Source: Mycolicibacterium diernhoferi
GTDB taxonomy: Bacteria; Actinomycetota; Actinomycetes; Mycobacteriales; Mycobacteriaceae
Assembly (NCBI RefSeq): GCF_019456655.1
Contig: NZ_CP080332.1
Location: forward strand, 5,518,001-5,582,000
Direction of reading: 5' to 3'
DNA: 64,000 nucleotides
The position numbers and the translations under genes were made by a program. Shown piece by piece: positions 46,002 through 54,581 of the stretch (position 1 is the stretch's first letter; each line of letters opens with the position of its first letter). Under the pieces are notes generated by a model, which had not been told where the DNA came from, made no database searches, and saw only the letters and a list, made by a program, of their open reading frames with translations.

Positions 46002-48350
46002 TTGTCTGATTCCGGGACGGATTCCGGGTCCGATTTCGGCCGGGACCTGCTGACTCGGGCGATCGAGGGCACCGACCCGGGCGAGCATCCGGTGCGCCAC
46101 GTCGAGGACCTGCCGCCCAGGCGCGGGGCGCCCCGGGACTGGCCGCGCTGGGCCGATCCGGACCTGGTCGCCGCATTCGCCGACCGGGGCGTCAACGCCC
46201 CGTGGTCCCATCAGGTGGAGGCCGCCGACCTGGCTCATGCCGGCCGGCACGTGGTGCTGTCCACCGGGACCGCGTCGGGCAAGTCGCTGGCCTACCAGCT
46301 ACCCATACTCACCGCGCTGGCCGCCGATCCGCGGGCCCGCGCGCTGTATCTGTCCCCGACCAAGGCGCTCGGGCACGATCAGTTGCGCGCCGCGCAGTCG
46401 CTGACCGATGCGCTGCCCCGGCTGCGGGATGTGGCGCCGAGCGCCTACGACGGGGATGCCACCACCGATCTGCGCCGGTTCGCCCGCGAACGGTCGCGGT
46501 GGATCTTCTCCAATCCGGACATGATCCACCTGTCGCTCCTGCGTAACCACGCGAAATGGGCCGTCTTCCTGCGGAATCTGCGCTACGTCGTGGTCGACGA
46601 ATGCCACTACTACCGCGGCATCTTCGGATCGAATGTGGCCCTGGTGCTGCGCCGGTTGCTGCGCCTGTGCGAGCGGTACTCGGGATCGCCGACGGTGATC
46701 TTCGCCAGTGCCACCACCGCGGCGCCCGCCGACACCGCCTCCGAGTTGATCGGGCAGACCGTCGCCGCGGTGACCGAGGACGGCTCCCCGCAGGGCGGGC
46801 GGACGGTCGCGCTGTGGGAGCCGGCCCTGCTGCCCGAACTGGTCGGCGAGAACGGGGCGCCGGTGCGCCGCTCCGCCGGAGCAGAGGCCTCCCGCGTGAT
46901 GGCCGACCTGATGGCCGAGGGGGCCCGCACCCTGACCTTCGTGCGATCGCGCCGCGGTGCGGAGCTGACCGCGCTCGGCGCCCGGGCGCGATTGGAGCAG
47001 GTGGCTCCGGACCTGGTCGACCACGTCGCGTCCTACCGGGCCGGATACCTCGCCGAGGACCGCCGGGCACTGGAGCACGCGCTGTCCGAGGGGCAGCTGC
47101 GCGGCCTGGCCACCACCAACGCCCTGGAGTTGGGTGTCGACATCGCCGGGCTGGACGCGGTGGTGCTGGCCGGCTTCCCCGGCACGGTCGCCTCGTTCTG
47201 GCAGCAGGCCGGGCGCTCGGGGCGGCGCGGGCAGAGCGCACTGATCGTGATGATCGCGCGGGACGATCCGCTGGACACCTACCTGGTGCATCATCCGCAG
47301 GCGCTGCTGGACAAACCCATCGAGCGGGTGGTCATCGACCCACGGAATCCGTACGTCCTGGGCCCGCAACTGCTGTGCGCCGCCACCGAGCTGCCGCTCA
47401 CCGACGCCGAGGTGAGGGCCTGGGACGCCGATGCCGTCGCCGCGACGCTCATCGACGACGGTCTGCTGCGCCGCCGGCCCGGCGGGTACTTCCCGGCCCA
47501 GGGCGTGGATCCGCATCCGGCGGTCGACATCCGCGGCTCCACCGGCGGGCAGATCGCGATCCTGGAGACCGGGACCGGGCGGGTCCTGGGCACCACCGGC
47601 ACCGGCCAGGCCCCGGCGACCGTGCATCCCGGCGCCGTCTATCTGCATCAGGGCGAGACCTATGTGGTGGACGATCTGGACTTCGAGGACGGCATCGCCC
47701 TGGTGCACGCCCAGGATCCCGGGTACACCACCTCGGCGCGGGAGGTCACCGACATCGCGGTGACCGGCGACGGCGAGCTCAGCAGCCACGGTCCGGTGAC
47801 GGTGGGCGTCGTTCCGGTGTCGGTGTCGAACACCGTCACCGGGTACCTGCGGCGCGCGCTGGACGGCGAGGTGATCGACTTCGTCGAGCTCGACATGCCG
47901 ACCCGCACCTTGGACACCGTCGCGGTGATGTGCACGATCACGCCGGAAGCGTTGTCCGACAACGGTATCGAAGCGTTGTCGGTCCCCGGCGCGTTGCACG
48001 CGGCCGAGCACGCGGCGATCGGCCTGTTACCGCTGGTGGCCAGCTGCGACCGCGGCGACATCGGCGGCGTGTCCACAGCCGTCGGTCCTGGGCCCGGCAC
48101 GACGGCCGGGTTGCCGACGATTTTCGTCTACGACGGGTATCCCGGCGGCGCGGGTTTCGCCGAACGCGGCTACCGGCAGATCCAGACGTGGTGGGCGGCG
48201 ACCGCCGCGGCGATCGAGGCGTGTGAGTGCCCGGCCGGTTGCCCGTCCTGCGTGCAGTCCCCCAAGTGCGGCAACGGGAACGACCCCCTGGACAAGGCGG
48301 GCGCGGTGCGGGTGCTCCGCCTGGTACTCGACGCGCTGGCGCGACACTGA
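46002..48350 (+). CDS. DEAD/DEAH-box helicase with C-terminal DUF1998 four-Cys domain (MrfA-like, Rv3649)
   Basis: A 782-residue superfamily 2 helicase. VLSTGTASGKSLAYQLP is motif I, YLSPTKALGHDQ motif Ia, VVVDECHYYRGIFG motif II (DECH), FASATT motif III, and QQAGRSGRRGQSALI motif VI. The C-terminus has CECPAGCPSCVQSPKCGNGNDPLDKAGA (quoted in short: CPAGCPSCVQSPKC), the four-Cys zinc motif of DUF1998. This is the MrfA layout, DNA-repair helicases linked to removal of mitomycin-type crosslinks in other bacteria. TTG at 46002 with GAAAGG about nine bases upstream is the best start available. Confidence 0.9.
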   Translation: MSDSGTDSGSDFGRDLLTRAIEGTDPGEHPVRHVEDLPPRRGAPRDWPRWADPDLVAAFADRGVNAPWSHQVEAADLAHAGRHVVLSTGTASGKSLAYQLPILTALAADPRARALYLSPTKALGHDQLRAAQSLTDALPRLRDVAPSAYDGDATTDLRRFARERSRWIFSNPDMIHLSLLRNHAKWAVFLRNLRYVVVDECHYYRGIFGSNVALVLRRLLRLCERYSGSPTVIFASATTAAPADTASELIGQTVAAVTEDGSPQGGRTVALWEPALLPELVGENGAPVRRSAGAEASRVMADLMAEGARTLTFVRSRRGAELTALGARARLEQVAPDLVDHVASYRAGYLAEDRRALEHALSEGQLRGLATTNALELGVDIAGLDAVVLAGFPGTVASFWQQAGRSGRRGQSALIVMIARDDPLDTYLVHHPQALLDKPIERVVIDPRNPYVLGPQLLCAATELPLTDAEVRAWDADAVAATLIDDGLLRRRPGGYFPAQGVDPHPAVDIRGSTGGQIAILETGTGRVLGTTGTGQAPATVHPGAVYLHQGETYVVDDLDFEDGIALVHAQDPGYTTSAREVTDIAVTGDGELSSHGPVTVGVVPVSVSNTVTGYLRRALDGEVIDFVELDMPTRTLDTVAVMCTITPEALSDNGIEALSVPGALHAAEHAAIGLLPLVASCDRGDIGGVSTAVGPGPGTTAGLPTIFVYDGYPGGAGFAERGYRQIQTWWAATAAAIEACECPAGCPSCVQSPKCGNGNDPLDKAGAVRVLRLVLDALARH

Positions 48351-48622
48351 TACCGCGCTTCGGCCCACCCCTCGGCGACCGCCACTGCCGGCGCGCCGAG
48401 TCCAGGCCTAGCGGAAAACGGTCGGACAACGCGATCCGTTTTCATCCCCGATCACCCGGGCACGTCGGGAAAATTACCCCTGACCGGCAGTTACCGCAAT
48501 CCTTCGGACTTCCGCAACCATGTTGAACGGTATCCACGAAGGACATACCCAGCATGTTCCTACGAAATCCGCACCCTGAGCGAACCCGGCTTGCGCCCCG
48601 AATCGCCGCTAGACTGCCTGCC
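48351..48622 (+). promoter_or_regulatory. Intergenic region with leaderless promoter of the Rv3651-like gene
   Basis: 272 bp without a gene; in M. tuberculosis this place holds PE/PPE genes, which are absent here. TAGACT at 48610-48615 ends seven bases before the ATG at 48623, a leaderless -10 box that also supports that start over an upstream in-frame ATG at 48554. No terminator for the helicase gene is evident. Confidence 0.55.
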
Positions 48623-49708
48623 ATGAACCACGACTGGTTGCTCGTGGAGACGCTCGGAGACGAACCTGCCGTGGTGGCGCAGGGCTCCAGAACCAAGAAC
48701 CTGGTACCGACCAGCAGTTTCCTCCGTCGGAATCCGCATCTGATGGCCATCGAGTCCGCCATCGGGGCGACCGTGCGCGCCGGGCACGGCCTGAACATCA
48801 TCACCCCCAAACATGACCGCGTAATTCGTACCGAGGTGGTGTGCATGACCGACGGGGTGGTCCACGGGGTGCATCTGTGGGTGGGGCCGCCGGACGCCGA
48901 ACCCCCGGAGCGCCCGATCCCCGGCCCGGTCAAATGGGACCTGTCCTCCGGTATCGCCACCGACACCCCGGAGTCGCTGGCCAACGCCGGCCGGGATGTC
49001 AGCGTCGAGGCCACTCACGGGCGGGCGTTCGCCGAGGATCTGCCGGCCCGCGCGTTGAACGCCAACGAGTCCGAGGTGCTGTCCATGGTGATCAAGGCCA
49101 AACCGGGCTATCAGCTGTGCAGCACCTGGGATGTCACCGACTACCGCGGCGAGCCGATCACCGTCGGTTTCGTCGCCCGGGCGATCGAGGAGCAGCAGGA
49201 GGACGGCAGCGATCGGCTGATCTGCCGGGCGATGAACTGGCGCAGCGTGCGCGAGGGTCCGGTGGTGCGCCCCGACGATCTGGCCCAGCGCATCCTCAAC
49301 GGATTGGCCGCACCCGGCGTGCACCGCGCTCTGGTCGACCTGACCCACTGGCGGTTGCTCAAGTGGCTGGACCGCCCGGCCCCGTTCTACGACTGGCGGG
49401 CCTTCGACGGCGACGTACCGGCGCTGCATCCCGACGATTTCGACCAGACGCAGACCATGCGGGCCGAGATCGCGGGTGGCCCGACGGCGCGGGTGCTCCG
49501 GTTGCCCGCCGTCGGCGGGGGTTACACCCCGGTGCACGTCACCGCCAACATGGTGGAGATCGACGAGGACACCCACGCCGCACTGCTGTCCATGCGGCTG
49601 CCCACCGAGGAGGAGCTCGCGGCGGTCCGGGACGGTGCCGACCACTCGACCCGCACCAGCCTGAAATCTATTCTGCGCCTCGGCAAATCGACCGACTCCG
49701 CGGACTAG
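48623..49708 (+). CDS. Rv3651-like PAS-containing protein
   Basis: A 361-residue protein conserved in mycobacteria. It starts MNHDWLLVETLGDEPAVVAQG and has LVPTSSFLRRNPHLMAI, then a middle region with PAS/GAF-like strands (GHGLNIITPKHDRVIRTEVV and VVHGVHLWVG), and a C-terminal half with LTHWRLLKWLDRPAPFYDWRAFDG. Rv3651 is recalled as a three-domain protein with a PAS fold and no enzyme motifs; ligand and partners are unclear. Its TAG stop and the stop of the convergent tadE/G-like gene share CTAG inside an 18-bp perfect palindrome (49698-49715). Confidence 0.85.
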   Translation: MNHDWLLVETLGDEPAVVAQGSRTKNLVPTSSFLRRNPHLMAIESAIGATVRAGHGLNIITPKHDRVIRTEVVCMTDGVVHGVHLWVGPPDAEPPERPIPGPVKWDLSSGIATDTPESLANAGRDVSVEATHGRAFAEDLPARALNANESEVLSMVIKAKPGYQLCSTWDVTDYRGEPITVGFVARAIEEQQEDGSDRLICRAMNWRSVREGPVVRPDDLAQRILNGLAAPGVHRALVDLTHWRLLKWLDRPAPFYDWRAFDGDVPALHPDDFDQTQTMRAEIAGGPTARVLRLPAVGGGYTPVHVTANMVEIDEDTHAALLSMRLPTEEELAAVRDGADHSTRTSLKSILRLGKSTDSAD

Positions 49709-49998
49709 TCCGCGGGCCCGGCGCGGGCCCGGGCGGAGGCCCGCCAGCCCGGCACCCCGGCCGCGGCCTCGACGGTGATGACGGCGTCGAGCCCCTGCAC
49801 GGTGCAGTCGGTGACCGCGGTGCGCACCGCCGCGGCAACCGACACCGCCCGGGCGCAGGCGACCTGATGCCCGGCCGCCACCCAGGCGGCCGCCGACAGC
49901 GCGGCCAGATCCGCCGCGGACTGGGCCCGGTGGCGCGCGATCACCACCGACCCCAGCACCGCCACGCCGACCGTCACGGCCGAGAGCACCGCGATCAT
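49705..49998 (-). CDS. TadE/TadG-like pilus-assembly protein (Rv3654c-like)
   Basis: A small protein with one N-terminal transmembrane helix and a TadE/G-type continuation: VVIARHRAQSAADLAALSAAA is the family hallmark. Two Cys (VACARA and TDCTVQG) may form a disulfide outside. The only nearby ATG is at 49998 (97 residues). The family-like residues EDTGSASLVGLAM continue upstream of it in frame, so the real start may be a non-standard codon near 50035 or GTG at 50130, overlapping the preceding tadE. Last gene of the tad cluster. Confidence 0.72.
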   Translation of the reverse strand: MIAVLSAVTVGVAVLGSVVIARHRAQSAADLAALSAAAWVAAGHQVACARAVSVAAAVRTAVTDCTVQGLDAVITVEAAAGVPGWRASARARAGPAD

Positions 49999-50032
49999 CG
50001 CCAGGCCGACCAGGCTCGCCGACCCGGTGTCC

Positions 50033-50356
50033 TCAGCCGCCCGGCTCCACCGCCGACACCGCCTCGGCCGTGATGGTGATCCCCGGCAGCAGCGGCGATC
50101 TCGTGCTGACCCGGGCGACCAGCGTCTCACCGTCACGCCGTATCGAGACCACCGCACCGTCCGGCCCGGCCCGGCGCGCCGCCGCCGCCCCGTCATCACC
50201 GCGGGCGGCCAACCGAGCCGCCTCCCGGGCGGCATCCACGCAGCGGATCTGCAGCACCACGGCATTGAGCCCGGCCAGGCACACCACCAGCACCGAGGCC
50301 AGCGCGGCGATGGCGAACGCGGCCTCCACGGTGACCGCACCGCTGTCATCGGTCAG
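50033..50356 (-). CDS. TadE family pilus-assembly protein (Rv3655c-like)
   Basis: A pseudopilin-like minor component of the Flp/Tad system, about 107 residues. The N-terminal DSGAVTVEAAFAIAALASVL has the Gly and Glu(+5) of the prepilin/TadE motif, followed by a hydrophobic helix and QIRCVDAAREAARLAARGD, typical of TadE. No ATG, GTG or TTG lies in frame ahead of the Gly unless one goes far back into flp. CTG at 50356 forms a CTGA overlap with the flp stop and is the most economical start. GTG at 50329 would remove the conserved Gly. Confidence 0.72.
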   Translation of the reverse strand: MTDDSGAVTVEAAFAIAALASVLVVCLAGLNAVVLQIRCVDAAREAARLAARGDDGAAAARRAGPDGAVVSIRRDGETLVARVSTRSPLLPGITITAEAVSAVEPGG

Positions 50357-50556
50357 ACGCTGGTGCTCAGCGCGCGGCTGATGATCTTCGACAGGGCGCT
50401 GACGATGGAGTCGCCGGTCACCACCGTGTACAGGATCGCGCCGAACGCCGCGGCGGCGATCGTGCCGATGGCGTACTCGACCGTGCTCATCCCGGATTCG
50501 TCCGCCACGACGAGCATCAACCGGGCTTGAAGGCCCCGAATAGTGCTGCGTACCAT
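50353..50556 (-). CDS. flp: Flp-type pilin (DUF4244, Rv3656c-like)
   Basis: A 67-residue pilin. VADESGMSTVEYAIGTIAAAAFGAILY contains the prepilin cleavage Gly with Glu at +5 (GMSTVEYAIG) and then the hydrophobic assembly helix. The leader is long and basic. ATG at 50556 has AAAGGGG about six bases upstream; a GTG just before it is the alternative. It should form the fibre exported by TadA/B/C. No dedicated prepilin peptidase gene is seen in the window. Confidence 0.88.
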   Translation of the reverse strand: MVRSTIRGLQARLMLVVADESGMSTVEYAIGTIAAAAFGAILYTVVTGDSIVSALSKIISRALSTSV

Positions 50557-50568
50557 CACTTTCCCCTT

Positions 50569-51126
50569 TCACCACAGACCCGACCACATCAGGTCGCCGG
50601 CCAGCCCGGCGACCACCGGGACGATGCCCAGGCAGATGAACGCCGGCAGATAACAGAGCCCGAGCGGGCCGGCGATGAGCACCGCCGCCCGCTGGGCCGC
50701 AGCGTCGGCCGCGGCCCCGGCATCGACGCGCACCTGCTCGGCCAGTTCGGTGACATTGGTTGCCAGCGCCGCCCCGGAACTGGCCGAGCGGCGCGCCAAC
50801 CGCGCCAGCACCACACCGTGCCGGTCACCCTGATCACCGGGATCCGCCCAGGCGCGTTCGGAACCGGCACCGAGGGCGAGCAGTTGCGCGGCGCGGTTGA
50901 GCTGCCCGGCCAGCGCGGGCGGCGCCAACTCGGCTGCGGCGGCGGCCGCCGAGGCCGTCGCCATGCCCGCGGACAGACAGGCGGCCAGCACATCGAAACA
51001 GGAGGCCGCCGCCAGCGGATCGGCCGGCCGGACACCGGCCGTGTCGCCGGATGGGGCTCCCCGGAGCGGCGCCCGCCCGGTGCCCACCAACAGCGCGGCA
51101 GCGAGAAACACAGCAGCCCAAGTCAT
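50569..51126 (-). CDS. tadC: TadC-like type II secretion F-family membrane protein (Rv3657c-like)
   Basis: A 185-residue inner-membrane platform protein. It has an N-terminal helix (TWAAVFLAAALLVG), a cytosolic helical region with LARRSASSGAALATNVTELAEQVR, and a C-terminal hydrophobic pair ending LPAFICLGIVPVVAGLAGDL. ATG at 51126 overlaps the TadB-like stop (ATGA). It ends 12 bp before flp. It is shorter than proteobacterial TadC, as usual in actinobacteria. Confidence 0.85.
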   Translation of the reverse strand: MTWAAVFLAAALLVGTGRAPLRGAPSGDTAGVRPADPLAAASCFDVLAACLSAGMATASAAAAAAELAPPALAGQLNRAAQLLALGAGSERAWADPGDQGDRHGVVLARLARRSASSGAALATNVTELAEQVRVDAGAAADAAAQRAAVLIAGPLGLCYLPAFICLGIVPVVAGLAGDLMWSGLW

Positions 51127-51905
51127 ATCGGCAGTCCCGCGACGATCCGGTCCGACCAGTACAGCCCCAGACACGACAGCGCGATCCCGATCACCAGCAG
51201 CACTCCTCCCGTGCCCCCGGAGAACAGGAAACCGAGCGGGTCCGCACCGATCAGTTGGCCCAGCGCGATCCCCAGCACCGGCATGCCGGCCAGCACCGCG
51301 GCCGTCGTCCGCGCACCCGCCAGCCCGGCCTCCACCCTGGCCCGGAACCGGTCCCGCTCCACGATGTCGTGCTGGGCGGCGCGCATCAGGGTCGCGATGG
51401 CCAAACCGTGCGAGGCCGCCAGCTGCCAGCACACCGCCAGCCGTTCCCAGCTGTCCGCAAGCGCGGACCGTTGCGCAACCGCCCGCAGACCCATCGCCAC
51501 GTCGGCGCCGAGCCGTCCACGGGCGGCCACCAGGCACAGCCGCTCACCCACATCGCCACCGAGTTCGGCACCCGCGGCGCCGAACGCCGCCACCGGATGC
51601 GCACCGGCTCGCAGCTCCCCGGCCACCATGTCCAGACCGTCGCGCAGAGCGGCCGATTCGGTGGATCGTCGGCGCCGGACCGCCGCCGCGCGCCGGCGGG
51701 CGGCCAGGGTGATCCCGAGGAGGGCCGCCGCGATCAGCACCGTCGCCGGCAGCACGAGGGCGACGGCGAGCGCCACCGGCACAGCGGTGGCCCGTACCGT
51801 CCACGCCGAGGGTTTCCGGGCCCGGCCCACCCCGGCCAGCCTGGTCCGCGCGGGCGCCGGTGTCACCAGCAGTGCCGCGGCCAGCAGCACGGCCGCGGCG
51901 GTCAC
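51123..51905 (-). CDS. tadB: TadB-like type II secretion F-family membrane protein (Rv3658c-like)
   Basis: A 260-residue membrane protein with an N-terminal hydrophobic pair, a cytosolic helical core (LRDGLDMVAGELRAGAHPVAAF and LAVCWQLAASHGLAIATLM, the T2SSF-like core) and a C-terminal pair of helices (AAVLAGMPVLGIALGQLIG and GVLLVIGIALSCLGLYW). It anchors the TadA ATPase. GTG at 51905 makes a GTGA overlap with tadA. Confidence 0.87.
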   Translation of the reverse strand: MTAAAVLLAAALLVTPAPARTRLAGVGRARKPSAWTVRATAVPVALAVALVLPATVLIAAALLGITLAARRRAAAVRRRRSTESAALRDGLDMVAGELRAGAHPVAAFGAAGAELGGDVGERLCLVAARGRLGADVAMGLRAVAQRSALADSWERLAVCWQLAASHGLAIATLMRAAQHDIVERDRFRARVEAGLAGARTTAAVLAGMPVLGIALGQLIGADPLGFLFSGGTGGVLLVIGIALSCLGLYWSDRIVAGLPI

Positions 51906-53068
51906 CGGATACCCCGCTCTGCCAGATGGGTGTCGAGTATCGCTGCACCCGAACCGAATCCGCCATCGGCATGCCAGGCGGTCCGGGCCTGCACCCAGCC
52001 CTGCGATCCGCGGCCCAGCACCGCGATCTCCGCGAGCCGACGTCTCCCACGGACATCGCGGCCGACGTGCAGGACGACCTGCACCGCGGCGGCGAGCTGA
52101 CTGTGCAGGGCGGCCCGATCCAGTCCGCCGAGGCCGGCGAGCGCCTCCAGCCGGGCGGGCACCTCGGCGGCGCTGTTGGCGTGCACCGTGCCGGCTCCGC
52201 CGTCATGCCCGGTGTTGAGTGCGGTGAGCAGATCGACCACCTCGGCACCGCGAACCTCCCCCACCACGATGCGGTCCGGGCGCATCCGCAGCGCCTGGCG
52301 CACCAGGTCGCGGACGGTGACCTGGCCGACGCCCTCGATGTTCGCGCCCCGGGCCACCAGCTTGACCACGTGCGGATGCCGCGGCGCGAGTTCCGGTGCG
52401 TCCTCGACGCAGACGATGCGCTCATGCGCGTCGACCGCGCCCAGCGCGGCCGACAGCAGGGTTGTCTTCCCGGCACCGGTACCGCCGCAGATCAGGAATG
52501 CCAACCGGCCGGCGATGATCCGGTGCAGCAGTTCCAGGGCGGGCCCGGGGATCGCACCGCCGGCCGCCAGTGCGGCGAGGTCTTGCCGGGCCGGGCGCAG
52601 GACGCGCAGTGAGATGCAGGTGCCGGCGGCCGCGACGGGTGGCAGCACGGCATGCAGCCGCACCGAATCCTCCCCGAGACAGCTGATCTGACCGTCCACC
52701 CAGGGTTGGCTGTCGTCGAGCCGACGGCCGGCCACCAGCGCCAGCCGCTGGGCCAGCCTGCGCACCGACTCCTCGTCATCGAACCGGATCGCGCTGCGGC
52801 GCAATCCGTTCCCATCGTCCACCCACACCGCGTCGGGCGCGGTGACCAGCACATCGGTGGTGCCCTCGCCACGCAACAGCGGGTCCAGGATGCCCGCGCC
52901 GGTCAGCTCGGTCTGCAGGATCCGCATGCCGGCGAGCACCTCGGTGTCACCGAGCAGGCCGCCGGATTCCGCGCGGATCGCCTCGGCGACGACCCCGGGG
53001 CGCAGTGGTGCCCGTTCGACGGCAAGGCGCTCCCGGACCCGGTCGATCAGCGAGCCGGTGTCGGTCAT
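51902..53068 (-). CDS. tadA: TadA/CpaF-type secretion ATPase (Rv3659c-like)
   Basis: The 388-residue motor of the Flp/Tad system. LAFLICGGTGAGKTTLLSA is Walker A, then VEDAPELAPRHPHVV (Asp box region), RMRPDRIVVGEVRGAEVVDLL (Walker B with Glu) and GTVHANSAAEVPARLEAL (His box). An N-terminal helical domain precedes. ATG at 53068 starts MTDTGSLIDRVRERL and overlaps the preceding stop in ATGA. A longer frame upstream is the shadow of ssd. Confidence 0.94.
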   Translation of the reverse strand: MTDTGSLIDRVRERLAVERAPLRPGVVAEAIRAESGGLLGDTEVLAGMRILQTELTGAGILDPLLRGEGTTDVLVTAPDAVWVDDGNGLRRSAIRFDDEESVRRLAQRLALVAGRRLDDSQPWVDGQISCLGEDSVRLHAVLPPVAAAGTCISLRVLRPARQDLAALAAGGAIPGPALELLHRIIAGRLAFLICGGTGAGKTTLLSAALGAVDAHERIVCVEDAPELAPRHPHVVKLVARGANIEGVGQVTVRDLVRQALRMRPDRIVVGEVRGAEVVDLLTALNTGHDGGAGTVHANSAAEVPARLEALAGLGGLDRAALHSQLAAAVQVVLHVGRDVRGRRRLAEIAVLGRGSQGWVQARTAWHADGGFGSGAAILDTHLAERGIR

Positions 53069-54120
53069 GACGCGGGCTGCCCGGTGAGCATGCCCATGAC
53101 GCGGTTCGCAGCCCGTGCCAGCGGGGACCGGGTTCGCATCCGCAGCCCGCCCCGCTCCAGCGCATCGGCCAGCCCCGGTTGTGGCCGCATGGTGGCGACC
53201 ACCGGCAGGCCCACCGTGGCCGCGATGTCCGCGGCCCGCAGACCGCCGGGCGACGGACCGCGCACCACCAGGCCGACGTTGGGATTCACGGTCTTCACCC
53301 ATCCGGCCAGCGCTCCGGCGGCCGCGGCCGACCGGACATCCGCCGGCACCACCATCGCCACCAGATCCGCGGATTCCAACGCGGTTTCGGCGGCCGGGCT
53401 CACCCGCCGGGGAACGTCGCAGACCACCGTCACCCCTGCGCGCCGGCCCGCGTCGATGACGGCGCCGAGCGGCCCGGCCTCGACATCCCCGCCGTCCCGG
53501 CCGCCGGAGAGCACGGTGACCCCGCGACGCTGCGGCAGCGCCGCGTGCAGCGCATCGAATCCGAGCCGGCCGTCCCGCAGGGTCAGGTCCGGCCACCGCA
53601 GGCCCGGCGTGTTCTCGGTCCCCATCGCCAGGTCGATGCCACCGCCCCACGGGTCGATGTCGATCAGCAGGGATTGTGGGGCCGACTGGGCCAGTGCCGC
53701 CGCGAACAGCGAGGCGCCCGCTCCTCCGCACCCGCCCAGCGTCGCCAGCACCGCGCCGTGGAGGGTGGTCGAGCCGTGGTCCTGCGCTGCCGCCGCCAGC
53801 AGGTCGACGAGCACCTCGTCCTGCTGGGGCAGTCGGACGACCTGTTGCGCGCCGACCGCCACCGCCGCCTTCCAGTCCTCGACGTCGGGAGCCGCGGATC
53901 CGACCACCAGGACCTGATCGCGACGGGGCAGAGCCTGCGCACAGAGCCGGCCGGCGGCCGGCGTGTCGAGCACGACCGCCCGCGCGCTCACCCAGACCGT
54001 GCGACTGGACGGGTGGTGGGCGTGCACCACCCGGGCCCCCGTCGCGGCGGCCACCCGGTCGATGTCGTCCCGCAGCGCCGGATCGTCGATCAGAGCCAGC
54101 ACTGCCGCGGTCGTCGCCAT
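53065..54120 (-). CDS. ssd: CpaE/MinD-like septum-site-determining protein Ssd (Rv3660c-like)
   Basis: A 351-residue MinD/ParA-related protein at the head of the tad operon. The deviant Walker A position reads LGGCGGAGASLFAAALAQ and lacks both signature Lys residues, so ATP hydrolysis is doubtful. LLIDIDPWGGGIDLAMG corresponds to the A' Asp motif, and VVRGPSPGGLRAADIA is a family-specific stretch. In M. tuberculosis Ssd is linked to septum placement and stress; CpaE-type proteins localise Tad pili. ATG at 54120 gives the usual length; ATG at 54180 would add 20 residues. Confidence 0.88.
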   Translation of the reverse strand: MATTAAVLALIDDPALRDDIDRVAAATGARVVHAHHPSSRTVWVSARAVVLDTPAAGRLCAQALPRRDQVLVVGSAAPDVEDWKAAVAVGAQQVVRLPQQDEVLVDLLAAAAQDHGSTTLHGAVLATLGGCGGAGASLFAAALAQSAPQSLLIDIDPWGGGIDLAMGTENTPGLRWPDLTLRDGRLGFDALHAALPQRRGVTVLSGGRDGGDVEAGPLGAVIDAGRRAGVTVVCDVPRRVSPAAETALESADLVAMVVPADVRSAAAAGALAGWVKTVNPNVGLVVRGPSPGGLRAADIAATVGLPVVATMRPQPGLADALERGGLRMRTRSPLARAANRVMGMLTGQPAS

Positions 54121-54325
54121 GGCGTCCACCGTGCCGAACCGCGTCGCGGCGGCACCAGGGGTCGCCGGCGATCTGTGCATGCAGGGGTGATTGTGGAAAA
54201 CCTCGGACCTTCGCCGAGCCGCCTCCGACGTTGTGCAACGAACGTAGAAAACCGCGTTCCGCAACGATCATGAACCGTGCCGACGAAATCGGCCCAGAGG
54301 GCTTTGATGAGCGAATTTTGTCCCA

Positions 54326-54422
54326 CAAAAAGGACGACCCCCGCCAGGGGGGGAGGAGGCGGAGGTCGTCGTGTATCAGCCCCGGGAGGTCGGGCTGATC
54401 CACACTCGGCCATAGCCGAGTA
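54326..54422 (-). ncRNA. 6C small RNA (B11-type)
   Basis: A minus-strand transcript of about 97 nt is predicted in the 461-bp gap between ssd and the HAD gene. TATAGT (54434-54429) is a strong -10 box with TTGCGC further upstream as a possible -35. Three hairpins follow: ACTCGGC/GCCGAGT (54404-54421), an 8-bp stem at 54375-54399, and a 13-bp stem with one mismatch at 54333-54370 whose loop holds seven consecutive C. Then comes TTTTT (54331-54327). C-rich loops and the place beside Rv3660c-Rv3661 match the 6C RNA family, known as B11 in M. tuberculosis. It is linked there to growth control by base pairing through its C-rich loops. The rest of the gap shows nothing else. Confidence 0.88.
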
Positions 54423-54581
54423 AGGCCCACTATACACACGGAAATGCCCGGTCGCGCAAGTACCAATCCAGGACATTTGCCCAAATTGCGAAAATTTGTG
54501 CAGTTTGCGACACGTGGCGTGACCTGCCACTTTCCCAGCGTTGGGAAACCCGTCCCTCGGCCTGCACCTATGCTGTGACGC

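Noticed and set aside
50527-52218. Plus-strand open frame of 563 codons over the tad genes
   Set aside because: Pro/Ser/Arg-rich low-complexity product and antisense to coupled TadB/TadC genes.
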